NCBI RefSeq assembly: GCF_902362185.1
Contig: NC_044498.1
Coordinates: forward strand, 14,796,565 to 14,860,564
Reading direction: 5' to 3'
Length of the DNA stretch: 64,000 nt
Origin: Chanos chanos
Taxonomy: Eukaryota > Chordata > Actinopteri > Gonorynchiformes > Chanidae
Part shown: positions 13,049-24,749 of the stretch, one piece after another
Position numbering within the stretch: position 1 is the first letter of the stretch
Layout: every line of letters starts with the position of its first letter
Made by a program: the position numbers and the translations under genes
The notes under the pieces: model-generated
What the model was told of the DNA's origin: nothing
The model's input: the letters and a program-made list of their open reading frames with translations, nothing else
The model's database searches: none

Positions 13049-13389
13049 TTCATACTACCTCCAAAAACTTGTAAAAATCTCCTCCTGGTGCTCCGCCGCT
13101 ATTTCCGCTAGGTTTGTATCACATGACGGGTCAAAATTCATCCTGAGGCACAAAAAGTTAACCACTTTTTTGACGCTGAGTTGTAGAAAAGACGGTGTCT
13201 TTTCTGCGCCGTGGAAGTTTGTATATCTGTATGTGTCACAAAACAAGCCGAGAACGTTGTAGGCTATTTCACAATTACGCACAGTTTGTGAAACGTTTTG
13301 GGCTGGACTTTTTAACTCAAGCACGGGATTTCCTGCAAACTGCTTGGAGCAGTTGGGAGTAAGAGACAGTGGAAAAGAAAAATAAGAAG

Positions 13390-15151
13390 ATGCCTGAGCA
13401 AGAAAAGACGGAGAACTCCGAGGATGTCTCATCATCAAAAACGCAAAGTTTAGGTAACGGAAGAAAAGAATCGAAAGATGGTGACAGTGAAGCAAAACAT
13501 GTAAGTTATATTGCTTGCCAACTGCTGAAGTAGAAATAGTCCCTCCAACTTTCCACCAATAGTTTCGTGAACGCGTTGAACGTACAACTTTATAGACCGA
13601 TCGCCTCTGGCGTTAAACAACAGTTTAAAAACAGCAACAACAACAAAACAAGATTCTAATGTTTATACATTATATACTGCAAAGAAAAAAAAATGTAGTA
13701 AATTTTAATACACCCCTTCCCCTGCACAGCCTGTCTGCCCAGAATTTTCCAACCTCTGTATGATACTTGTACTCAGCTACGCAAATATACCTTTTTAACA
13801 ATAAAAAAACCCGGTCCCTCCATACTTCGCGTTATTCCCAGCTGGAATTTATAGTCACATGACTTTCATGAGCGTTCCCTTTAAATTTGCGCACCACATA
13901 GAACAGCAACGTTACATACAGTAAACGAAGAAGATATGGAGTATTTTTACAAGCTTTGCGAGCGTACAGTATGCTAAATATGGTATTTTCACATTAACTT
14001 TAAAGTGAATTAGTTAGTGCCACTCTTTTGGTTGTTCCACTTCCTTAACAAACGATACGTCTAAATTTATGCAAACTAATGCTCTCAGAGGTAGATAAAT
14101 TTGTGATGGACCCATGGAATAAGCTCTTTAATTCGATATTGAAGAAAAAAGGTGTTGTAATGTGGACTGATTTTATATCGTGTTTGGCTGTGTTTAGAAC
14201 CTTGATCTTGCTGCAGTCTATGTCTCTGACGCCCAGTACAACAGGAACATCTGTTTTGACACTTCACCTCAGTCAATAAGGTTGGAGAGTAAACACACTC
14301 TAGTCATTTGCTTTTCCTGTACAATCACCATGCCATTTCATTGTTGTTGTTTATGTAATACCTAATTACAACAAACTTTTGTCTATGACTTAAATCACTG
14401 CAGTTTTCTGTTCTGAAGGTTATATCGGCTCTACAATCACTGGGGTTTTCAAGTTCTCATCTATGTTTTCGTCATTGTGGACCTTGCCTTGGCCCTTTTT
14501 GAGCGTCCCGCTCTCATTCCTCTGCCTCTGTGGGTGAGCAGCTTCATTAACATAACTTTTCCTGTGAGGGCTAATGTTGCTCTTGTGCACCTTTATCAAG
14601 GAACACAGTAAGATACATCCATACATCCAGACTACTCTTCAGTAGATAGATAAGCATTACATAATTTAACTTGATTTAGACTGTGTCTAATTTCCATATG
14701 ATTTTTTGAAGAAAAGGGTAATGGATTATCTTTATGTCTATTTTTTTACTTCAAGTCTGCTTATGTAGAGATTTAATAAGTTATTGTGTAGCATGCTCTG
14801 AATCAGTTATGGTTTGTTAGCAAGTGTTAATATTTTTTTATGAGTGATAAATGAAACAATACCCATGCCATCAGGCAGTAAAAAGGTTGAATTTACAAAC
14901 CTTTGTTTTACCTCTTTTCTCTTTTTTTGAGCACTAAGTATCTCATTGTAAGAGCAGAGAATTGTGCTTTATTATGTAATTTCTTGGCCCTGTCATTTTG
15001 TGTATTTTTCTCAGACGACCTCTGTGGTAGAGCTCATCTGCTTAGTAGCCTTCACAGTGCGTCTCATTCACTACGCCAAAGTCATTCCTCGCCAGAACTT
15101 CTGGAAAGATCCCAAGAATATATGCATCATAGTCATTGTAGTGGTAAGCTG

Positions 15152-15214
<63 letters not shown>

Positions 15215-18200
15215 GTCTGTCTGTCTGTGCGTATGTCTGTCTTTCTGTACCCGCTAGCCTGTCTGTCCACTTGTCCATCTGTCAGTCTGTCCTTTTTTAA
15301 AAATGCATGGTAGCTTAGATGAATCATTTGAACTGTTGCAGCAAGTTCTGAGGAACAGTGAAGAATTTTATTACTAACTGGAGAATGTGCTGAGAAGTGC
15401 CCGACACATTGTTGTGAAATGAACTTTGGCCTGGCTTTTCCCTTCATCAGCATTATGATCTTGCTGTTGCTAACTAGAATCGTGAACCATAGTTTAAAGA
15501 AAGACAAAACAAATTGGCACAGTGCATTTTAAAACTAGTGTTGCACCCGCACGTTTTTAAGAAGTGAAAGCAGACCCATTAGGAAAAGATGTTCTTAAGA
15601 ATAAACAGAAATCTTTTCTGTGACTGTGTTTAACTTTGTAAGGGGGAATATAGAGTCATTTCCGTCTTTTCTCTGTTTAGCTCTCACTCATAGATTTGAT
15701 CATATATGCTGCTTTGGAACTTGTGGGTCACTCCACTGTCCGATGGTCTAGAGTTCTCAGGCCACTCCTGCTGGTGAACATTACAGAGGGGCGTCAGGTA
15801 AAAACGCATGAGCAAAAAGTATTCCACTTATTTTAAAAAAGCTGTCTGCCAACTATGACTGTGGCTCAGATCAGAAGGCATATATTCTTTATATGCAGAT
15901 TTTGTATCGAAGTTTTGATATAACTGTACTCTTAAATTTAAGGATACAGGCTGAAGCAAGACAGTTCATAGTATGGTTGTTTTAAATTGCAGATCTTTAG
16001 TGTGATGCTTTTTTTTTTTTTGTCTACTGCATTGTTCCTAGTTTTCCATTGTGTTTTACTAGCTCCGCAGAGCATTCAGGAGTATTCGGAATGCAATGCT
16101 TGAGATCCTCTACGTCTTCCTCATGTTTATGTTCAGTGTGCTGATGTTCTCGCTCATGGCACTTAAACTGTTTGGAAAGAGGTAAGGCAAAGCTCTGGAA
16201 GTCATGTGACTCTTGTTAATGACCACGGAAGCTTAATCATAAAGTGAGAATCAATTCCGCTTGAGTAATTTGATTTTTCTGACAATGTATACTGTGTAAA
16301 CTGTTTATTTACTGTGTTTACTGTGTTTTGATTCACATATTGTATTTGCATAAAATCACAGAAAAAATTCTTGTACTGTCCTTCTTTTATGTTTTCATTG
16401 TCTCTTCTTTTTTAAGGGGCCTTAAAACCAGTGAGGGAAACCCATACTTTACAGACTACCTGGAGATTGTCTTTGACCTCTATGTTCTAGTGACCACTGC
16501 CAACAGCCCTGATGTCATGTGAGCATCTAACAATTATGTTTTAAATATTACAGTATATTGTTGACATATAATATCTGATTTGTCACCTGCAGAGGCTAAA
16601 TGGTTTACTGCACGCTTTTCATATTTTGTAAATAGTGGTACCATTAAAGAGAAATACCAGCGATTGTACAACTTAAATCGTAAGTGTTCCTTCAAGAATA
16701 CATGTGATTTTTCTCATTTGTTCTTACTTTAAAGGATGCCAGCCTACAACTACAGCTCTTACTTTTCAATTTTCTTCATCATATATATCCTTATCAACAC
16801 CTACATTTTTATGTCTGTCTTCTTGGCTGTTGTGTACAACAACTACAAGAAATACTTGAAGGTAAAGGCATTCAACCGCCAAACCTATGTAAGCTTGTTC
16901 TTGAGGATTAAAATAAATACTGTGTAATGCTGGAAAATACAGCAATACTGTTAATTTTTTAAGCAATAAAGTTAATACGGTTAGTTTTCTTCAAGGTTTG
17001 TAAATATTATGAACCATTGCTCATTATTGCCATTTTTCTGTTGTGATTTACCTGTTGAAAATGTTCATAAATCTTACAGATTGACGAAGAAATCAATAGA
17101 ATGTTCCAGCGATCTCAGGAGCCTGTGCCTCCTCTGTGATCAAAACAAAACACAGTTTCTGCAAAGACTGTGAGAATGTCTGTGGTTTGCAGGAGGAGGT
17201 CCGGCAGCTGGTGAAGGCCAAGAAACGGAAGATGCTGCGGGCATTCTCTTTGTTGCAGGAGACTGGAAGAGACGGAGAACCTGTGGTGGCTCAAGAAAAA
17301 TGGAACCAGCTTGTGAAGCTGGTTCAGCCTGACCTCAGGAATGCCCACAGGGAGCTCCTCTGGAGTGTTTCTGACAATCACAACAAAGGTTACATTGGTA
17401 TGTCTAAGTCACTCATTAGAAGTGTAATCGGGTAATGATCATAGAAAACATTTTAAATATTTGTCTTTTTTTTTTCTGAAAATTTGACTCAACCAATTGA
17501 AGAGTAAAGTCTAACTTTTTTTCCTCGACATTCCTGTTTTTAGGAAAGCTTGCGTTTGTCCAGCTGGCAGATCTACTGAATATCCAGGTGATCACGGTAA
17601 AATCGCGAATCCACCCTTTGCAGAAATGGCTGCCTGACCTGTACAACTCTCCTGCCAGTCGATTTATCTGTCGTATGGTCAACCACAGGTGAGTCACTCC
17701 TTGCAGAAATACCTCTTTAATTCATCAGCTGTATTTCCAAGAACATCACTAACATATCCCAGAGCCAACTATTCACAGAAAAACAAGAAAAACATATTTG
17801 CCTATGTAAGTGTTTCTCACTTCCAGCTGTAAAAACCCACTCTAAACCAGGATTAAGACACTGGATTGAGCAAATTGAGGTTATGGTAATGAATCCATTA
17901 GTTGATGGTGTGTTAGAATGTGGTTAGAACAAGAGTTGAGAGGTTGAAACATTTACATAGGTTAATGCATACTACAGGAAATTATATGATAATTTAGTAA
18001 GTTAGAGTTAGTTCACGTGGAAGGTAATTACCAAACTTTATTTTTAAAAGCATGCATTATTTTGCTCGAATTCATTCAGTCAGTCAGAAATATGTAACTT
18101 AGTTGTGCTTTCAGGCTGATTTGTAGGTATCTACTTATAGCAGTTAACCAAGGTTGTAAACCATGTGACATTACAGCTGAAAGTCACCTGTTTTTTTTTT

Positions 18201-21200
18201 TTTTTTTTTGTAAGGTTTAATATGGTAAAGAAGGTAGAGCATGGCTCAGACTTGTGCAGAGTGTTTGTGAATGGAGTCCCATTTTGCCATGTGTTTCAGA
18301 GTGTTTGTGATTGTCTATGATGTGATCATCTTGGTGAATGCTGTATTCATTGGTCTGGATGAAGAGAACCCCCTGATTTCTAATGCTGAGTGGGCTTTCT
18401 TAGCCCTGTATCTCATGGAGATCCTCCTCAAGCTCTACACCTTTGAACCGAGATTCTTTTTCGCAAAGCATCAGTTTTGGAACTGGTGAGAAGCAGTTAT
18501 GTATGTACTTGTGGTGAATGTGTGTGCGTGTGTCTTTAAACATGGGTGGCTTTCTTTGGCTCTGCTTGTGGTCGTGATGTTGTTTGTCTGTTTATTAATA
18601 AATCAGTGAAGTATGGTGATTTGTCGAGTGCAGTCTCTTCTATGTGGAAATAAGTATTAAAGCAGGTCTCTGAAAACTGGGTTGCTCACAATAATCCTCT
18701 TTATTCCTTCACAGGTTTGACACAATTATCATTGTATCTGCCCTTATTGCCACTATTATCAATTCAGCACTGAAGTCGTGTGAGTACACACATATGCACA
18801 CATATATGTTTGCACAAAACTGACCAAAGTTTGAATTTTACATTGTTTTCATTGTATAGCTTAGGATCAGTAGACATGCTTTGTTATGTGAAAATGTTCT
18901 ATAATGTTCTAACAGTATTAATGAATTCCAAAATGTAGAAAGTGTTTAGTTATCTCAGGTCAAGTAAGAGAAGCCATGCTAGAAAAATATCTTGCCTTCA
19001 TGCATCTATTTCTTTTGGACCATTTAAGTTCTATGTAGATGCAGCTTGGTGGTCTCTGAATACTCAGTGGTAATCTGAGAGATACTCAAGCGACAGGAGA
19101 CTTATGCTTGAACGCGATACCATTACTCCTGCTGAATTTGTTGAGATAGACACACATGACAAGAATTAATTAAAGGGTGTCAAAGGTCATCCATCTCCAG
19201 AAGGGTGATGTTTGAATTATGTTTGACATTTCCGTGGTACAGTTTTTTGACAGAGTAACGCGGATTTGCTTTTTTTCAGCTGGTGGCTATACCAGCCGTC
19301 AGGTTCTGGACATCGTTTTCATCCTGCGAGTTCTGAGGCTTATTAGAGTTGTTGACAATGTAAAAAGGTCAGGAGTTCAAACAATTCTCAGAGTTCATCA
19401 GTGGAATGTGGATTCTAAGAGAATGTGTGTGTGTGTGTGTGTGTGTGTGCATGCATGTCTTTGAAACTTTTTTGTGTAGTTCAATTAAACGTTTAGCCTT
19501 TCAGGAATGTTGATTAACTAACTCTTGTGGTAGCATTTTTATTAAGCAATTGTTGTCTTTGGATGTTTTTGCTCTCAGGTTCCGTGCCATAATAAATACG
19601 CTTATCAGAATTGGACCGGCTATCCTTACATTTGGTCAGCTCATTTTGGTATGTGTGCTTTTGCAATGTTAAAAAACTCAGTTGTACTTGATAACCAACC
19701 TATCAACATAGACAAAAACTTTTGAAATGTATTTCAGGCATGCAATAATCTGCGTGACTGACATACTTCTAAATGTCTATATGTGCCTTATCCAGGTGAT
19801 CTATTACATCTTTGCCATGGTCGGTATGGAGCTCTTCCAAGGGAAAATTAAGTTCTTTGAAGCTAATTCCATGGATCCAGGTCAGGAATACTGTGGAAAT
19901 CCCCTCCTTAAAGGCACAACGTTTGCTGCTCTGAAGTACTGCAAAAACAACTTTAACAATGTTGTGAACTCTTTCATTACCCTCCTGGAGCTCACAGTGG
20001 TCAATCAGTGGCATGATATCCTTTTCACCATTCACCCGAGAGAAATTCTTATCATAGCTCCACAGAGAAATGCAGTGGTTATTAGATTTCCATCTCTCTT
20101 AAATAGATCACTAACAAAATGATCCTTTTTGTCATTTTCTCTAACTCTGTTCCACTTCTGACCAGCGGTTTTACAGCGGTCACTCATGTCTCCTCCAGGA
20201 TCTTCTTTGTTCTCTTTCACATTGTTGTTGTGATCATCATAATCAAGTAAGACCTTTTCAGTTTTACACCACTGTCATCTCTGATGCCTGTTTTTGGTCT
20301 GCCTGACAGTGTTTTACAGTGTATAGTTCTAAATCTTTACTGTTTTCTTTAGTATCTTCATTGCATTTGTGCTGGAGGCCTTTTTCTTGGAGTACACAGT
20401 TGCAAAAAGTGATTTGCAGACATCACTGGAGAAGAAAATTGAGGAACTGGAACTGGGTGTAGAACAGTATGTGCATCTATGAACTTTTGGAATCAGAGTG
20501 GACCATTTATTTCTTTAACGTCAACTGATGAAATCTGATGTAAAATATGTCTACTCCCCGGCAGCCGTGTAAAATTTGTAGCTTCTGATAGAATATTTCT
20601 TTTACATGTAACTTCTGATTAATTTTGGTCAAGTGTTTGCTTTCATCCCTCTTTTTTCAGAGATGGCCTCGATGGCAACTTGGTGGAATCCATGGAGACA
20701 CGTGATAATGACTTGGGCCCCTCAGAAACTGGAAAGGAAAAGCCCTCACTGATGTTCAGTATAGCATCAAAAAGTGGGTCAACTGCATTGTCCTCTATTG
20801 ATCATTGGTTCCATTTCCTTTCCCACAATAATATGCAAGTACTGCACAGGGCTGCATGTGGTTCACCAATAGTCCTACACGCAGCTTACTTTTGCTCAAG
20901 AAGTGTTGCACTGCTGCCCACAGCTCCTAGCTCCTAGTGTGTGTGTGTGTGTGTGGTCACTGGTGTATAGGATGGGTTAAACACAGAGGCTGCATTTCAC
21001 TGCTCACTGCTCTGGTGTGTGTGTGTGACCAGTATAGCACTTCTACGTTAAGTTCTTTCTTGACTTCATGCGTTTGTGTACAGTACTTTTAATTGTAATA
21101 CTGGTGTTCTAAATGAGTTCTGCTTCTCTCATTCCAGGGTATAAAACTATAGATGGTTTATTGCAAAGGATGTTTGAAGGAGATCTCAGTCTTGAAGACA

Positions 21201-21259
21201 TTGATGAAGAGGATCCAGAAAACATGAGCTTTCCAAATCCTGCATTTGGTTCTGTATAA
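13390..21259 (+). CDS. tpcn3: Two-pore channel 3 (TPC3), 19 coding exons, 773 aa
   Basis: A two-repeat, 12-transmembrane voltage-gated cation channel. TPC3 is known as a sodium-selective channel that can act at the plasma membrane. Exons: 13390-13500, 14198-14280, 14419-14533, 15015-15143, 15681-15797, 16063-16181, 16417-16518, 16735-16861, 17193-17397, 17544-17688, 18300-18485, 18715-18779, 19280-19367, 19579-19648, 19796-20015, 20156-20246, 20353-20466, 20661-20773, 21138-21259. All phases fit and the frame ends at TAA. Seen: VYVSDAQYNRNICFDTSP before S1, repeat-I filter TTANSPDV (about 251-258), repeat-II S4 with Arg518, Arg521 and Arg524 at three-residue spacing, and repeat-II filter TVVNQWH (621-627). 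The N-terminus is too short for TPC1, and the YVSDAQYNRN and TVVNQWH sequences point to TPC3 instead of TPC2. The intron after exon 15 is AT-AC. Confidence 0.93.
15154..15229. repeat. (CT)n/(GTCT)n microsatellite beside a splice donor
   Basis: A CT run of about 60 bases followed by GTCT units. It starts only about ten bases inside the tpcn3 intron whose donor GTAAGC is at 15144. The repeat explains the Arg/Glu- and Ser/Leu-rich open frames here. Confidence 0.95.
20016..20155 (+). other. tpcn3: U12-type AT-AC intron of tpcn3
   Basis: No GT donor exists where the coding sequence must leave exon 15. Instead the sequence reads CATG|ATATCCTTTT, an exact match to the minor-spliceosome AT-AC donor consensus. 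At the 3' end TTCTCTAAC resembles the U12 branch site (consensus TTCCTTAAC), about 11 bases before TTCCAC|TT. Joining the two sides gives TVVNQWHVLTSGFTAVTHVS in frame. This has the same spacing as other two-pore channels between the second filter and the last transmembrane segment. The 140-base length is ordinary. Confidence 0.88.
20895..21050. repeat. Probable interspersed teleost repeat in tpcn3 intron
   Basis: Text such as CTCCTAGTGTGTGTG, GGATGGGTTAAACACAGAGG and TTTCACTGCTCACTGCTC matches, from memory, a widespread dispersed fish repeat (consensus roughly GGATGGGTTAAATGCAGAGG). The family name and true borders could not be settled. Confidence 0.45.
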
Positions 21260-21477
21260 CCACAATTAAAAGGGAACATATAAAGTGAGCTTTACCTTTG
21301 TTTAAACTTGTGTAAATATAAATGATGTCACTTCAAACATTTTATTATATGTGTTTTTTTTTTAAATGAAAATTATTCAAGCTACATCATGTGGACTATG
21401 GTTAGTACTCATACAGTGTGGTTATACAGCAGTTGATACAGTACATTCAGTTCCACACGGTCGTGTGCACAGTAGAC

Positions 21478-21480
<3 letters not shown>

Positions 21481-21520
<40 letters not shown>
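21481..21520. repeat. (GA)n microsatellite in the tpcn3 3' UTR
   Basis: Twenty uninterrupted AG units between the tpcn3 stop codon and its likely poly(A) signal. Confidence 0.95.
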
Positions 21521-21525
<5 letters not shown>

Positions 21526-21678
21526 CTCAAATTCGACAGTATTAACCTGATTAGTCGACTGCCTCATTTTGTAATTTTCAACTTCTTACACTAACTTCAT
21601 ACACTCATAGTGCATTTATATGAGATGTCGGGAGAACATAAACAGAATTTAAGGGACATGCCTTTTTCATACATTGCA

Positions 21679-21684
21679 AATAAA
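21679..21684 (+). terminator. Candidate poly(A) signal of tpcn3
   Basis: AATAAA about 420 bases after the tpcn3 stop. No earlier AATAAA was noticed in the 3' flank. Confidence 0.5.
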
Positions 21685-21899
21685 CATATGTTGCCACATC
21701 TGACTAATTTTCAGTTTTTTCTTTAAATGTATTTATTTATTGTTAAGTTTTGTCGTTATAAGACTGATAACCTCAGATTAATGTTAATGGAACAATGTTA
21801 CCCCTTTTCTCTGGTGTAAGGAGGGAGGGTATCAAAATAACCTGGTAAAATCTTGCACAAAGTCGTCTCAATATGTCTGCTCCAATATTTTGTTTCTAG

Positions 21900-22173
21900 A
21901 TGTTTCTAGTCAGTAGAGGGAGCCATTTCTGTAGCGGTTAGCCGTTGGCACAGCATCATTCACCATAGAGGAAAAAGGCCGGCGAGTTCCGAGCATAGAC
22001 AGCCTATTAAGACGGAGAGGGCGCAGGGCATGTGGTGCTGATGCGGGAGAGGCGCAGGGAAGAAGGAGGGGGGAGCATCCTTAGATATGGTGGTGGACGA
22101 GATAAATATAAGATGCTCAAGAAATGAGATTATGACTCTCTTGTGGGTTTAAGAGGTCTTTGGCCATGATCAG
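21900..22173 (+). promoter_or_regulatory. Possible ttbk1 promoter and first non-coding exon
   Basis: A local GC- and CpG-richer stretch at about 21960-22080, in an otherwise AT-rich region, ends at an excellent donor CAG|GTAAGA at 22173. A second donor-like site, CAG|GTAGGT, lies at 23483. Either could end a 5' UTR exon of ttbk1, whose first coding exon is 4.4 kb downstream. This is inference from composition and donor strength only. Confidence 0.3.
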
Positions 22174-22512
22174 GTAAGAATGTTAATATTCATAAATCAG
22201 TGTGTGCTATCGTATGAATTATTGAACTGATCGCTCGACTTGACTACATGAAGCCCATTACGTAGCCTATAGTGCTGTGCAGCGCGGTTAGCAAAGAGCT
22301 AGCCTGCTTTTGGTACAGTGGTGTCGACGGATTTTGTTACAGATTAACAAAGCTGTCATATACTATTGATTTCAAACGAAATCATACTCGACTCCTTACA
22401 GATGATTTTGATTTGGATCTTGAGGCTATGCCATTCACGCTGTTGTTCTTGGTTTACCTTGGGAATTGTAGTTCTGTTTTCCTGCGGTTTTATCTAAAAT
22501 AATAGGCTTCAG

Positions 22513-22561
22513 ATGGGACAGGTGACTTCAAGAACCCATATCTTGAAGTCACCTGTCCCAT
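22513..22561. repeat. Perfect inverted repeat, 21-bp stem and 7-nt loop
   Basis: The arm 22513-22533 begins ATGGGACAGGTGACTTCAAG. The arm 22541-22561 is its exact reverse complement, around the loop ACCCATA. There is no mismatch. Confidence 0.97.
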
Positions 22562-24721
22562 GTAAAGTGCGTGATTTCGTTCGCCGAATTGTGGTTGGCT
22601 TCAATTCAGTTTATAAGTTATCGATTACTGAAAGCTCCTAAAGAAAGGTGGGTCTAACATGACACTTGGGAGAATCCTCGACACTCACATTCAGTGGGTT
22701 TGGGCGCCATCTGTGGCCAGGAAGGAGGGACACTTTGGGTGTTTGATAGGTTCGCTGCAGTGCGGACAAAAACATTGAAGGATGCGCGGACGAAGAGTAA
22801 CGTCTAGCGATTACCTGACGAAGATGTGACATTTTTGTATTTAGAATGCACATACAGCATACTGGCCTTCAAGTTTAATGTGGGCATTTGCTATCGATTA
22901 TTTGGGAAATTTCTGAATTTAGATTATTATCTGTTGCAGAATGACTTTGTAATGGCTCACACCTAGCAAGCGGGTAACTGCAACGTTAACATAAAATGGA
23001 TATTTTAAGTGGAGGTGATTTTTTTATTTTTTGTTTCTTGCAAGACTTTTAACCTGATTCTAAGTGGTCGGCAATCAAGTCGTCAAACAGCGAAGCGTAT
23101 CAGGATGTATGAAACACTTGGATGATGCATCCTTCCAGTTTGTAGAAATGCTTTGTTATATCAATCTGCCTGTGCTCGTAGGCAGTGGACTTGGTCTGCT
23201 TGTACAAGTGACCACCAAAAGACAAATTGCAGTCTAATTTTTCCGTATATGCATTTGTTTTTATAAATTCTCGTTTTGGTCTCTTATAAATCAGACCCTG
23301 TAAATCATATCACGCCTGGCAAACATTGTCAACGGGTCAGGTGAACACATAAAGACGCATCTTGCCAGTGCTAGACTGTATATGGTCTCTGAACACCCAG
23401 CTGACGTTTTGTGCCGTCGTAAGGTCCCAAATGAAGATTTCAAAAAGACGGAAAGGGATGACTAGCCATAGTCTCTCTGTCAGGTAGGTTAATTGTCTGG
23501 GTGATGAATCTGCAGCCTAATATGTAAGTTTCATGAAGGTGCTCTGTAATCACTTGTTTAACCGATTTAAGAATTCAGTTTGCCGTACTCAGTCAGACTG
23601 GGTTAACTGACATACTCTGTGATTACACAGACTGTTGTTATGAGTGGACATTGTTTTTGGATTACTGCGAGCTACAGTAATTTAATTTCAGAACAGTAAA
23701 CTCAAGTTAATCCCTTCCATTTTAGAGGGCTCATCCATTCATATAAGTCATTCATAAAATTATTTAAATGCCTTGTGAGAATGAAAATGAGAGAAAGATT
23801 TTTTTTCCGATGGAAACCTTTAGATCAAAGTTCACAGACCTTCTCAAAACGAAGGTCATTGTGATCACGTGACAGTCAAGTGAAGGACTTTCTTGCTCTT
23901 TCTATGTATTTCTGCAATTTTTCACATTCTAAAAAGAAAGATATTTTAGTTTATGTTGTCTAATGATTTAACTCGCAGAATTAGTATTCTTAATGATGCT
24001 CAGTTTTATGTTTTATAATAGCAAGACTTTATTTTTTTGCACATTGGTTTACTATGTCAAGGTGAACGTATCCTGTTTCTTTTAGCTGAGGGGAAATGAC
24101 CTCATTGACATGTCTTTGTGGATAGAGTTTCTGCCTGTTCCAGGCTTTCTGGAATGTGGATGATGAGTTAAGTGTGGTATAACCAGGAGAATACATTGAC
24201 TTTTGCTCCTGAAGCAGATTTAAGATGTCACTGGTCACTGACAGCTTTGGGGAATGGGGTATAAACAGTAACAAAGCATATTCTGTAGACCATCACTAAG
24301 ACGAGCTTACACATGTTCATTAATGCACTTCTTTGCTCTAGAGCTGATTTTAGGAGGCAGTGTTAACAAACTTGTATTTTTTTTTTTTTTGGCTTATAGG
24401 CTGTCAAAGGAAGGTTTTGGCGTCGACTAATTGATCATTTTCAGGATATTTATCAGAGACGTAAGGTTTTTCAAGAGATTTTTGAATATGGTGAGAGGTT
24501 TACAGGTTCTTCATAGTCCCTTGGGAAATGTGGCTGCACTTTACCTTTCTGAGTTTGATCACGAAATGGCTGTCGCAGCTTCCCTTTCCTGGTATTCTGA
24601 GGAATTTCATGATTTCCGCTTTATTGATCCAGGAAGCCTGAATGCAACCCTCCCGTGCTTATTTGCAGACCAAATCTTTTCACATCCCATGGATCCCCTG
24701 GGAACTTTACTGATAGATCTC

Positions 24722-24749
24722 GGGGTGGGGGGTGGGGGGTGGGGGGGGT
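24722..24749 (+). other. G-tract cluster (G-quadruplex potential)
   Basis: Four G runs of four to eight bases separated by single T residues. This meets the usual G3+N1-7 pattern for quadruplex formation. Confidence 0.6.

Noticed and set aside
12676-13053. Arg/Glu-repeat reading frame on the minus strand
   Set aside because: The RE repeat is only the translation of the (TC)n microsatellite. The same holds for frames over 15042-15507, 29809-30246 and 33020-33520.
17081-17140. Possible extra tpcn3 exon after an acceptor-like TTACAG
   Set aside because: It reads IDEEINRMFQRSQEPVPPL then a stop, with no donor before the stop. Direct joining of 16861 to 17193 is in phase and matches the family.
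20016-20122. Read-through of tpcn3 exon 15 to a local stop
   Set aside because: The extra residues do not resemble any channel segment and would remove the last transmembrane helix. The AT-AC splice restores it.
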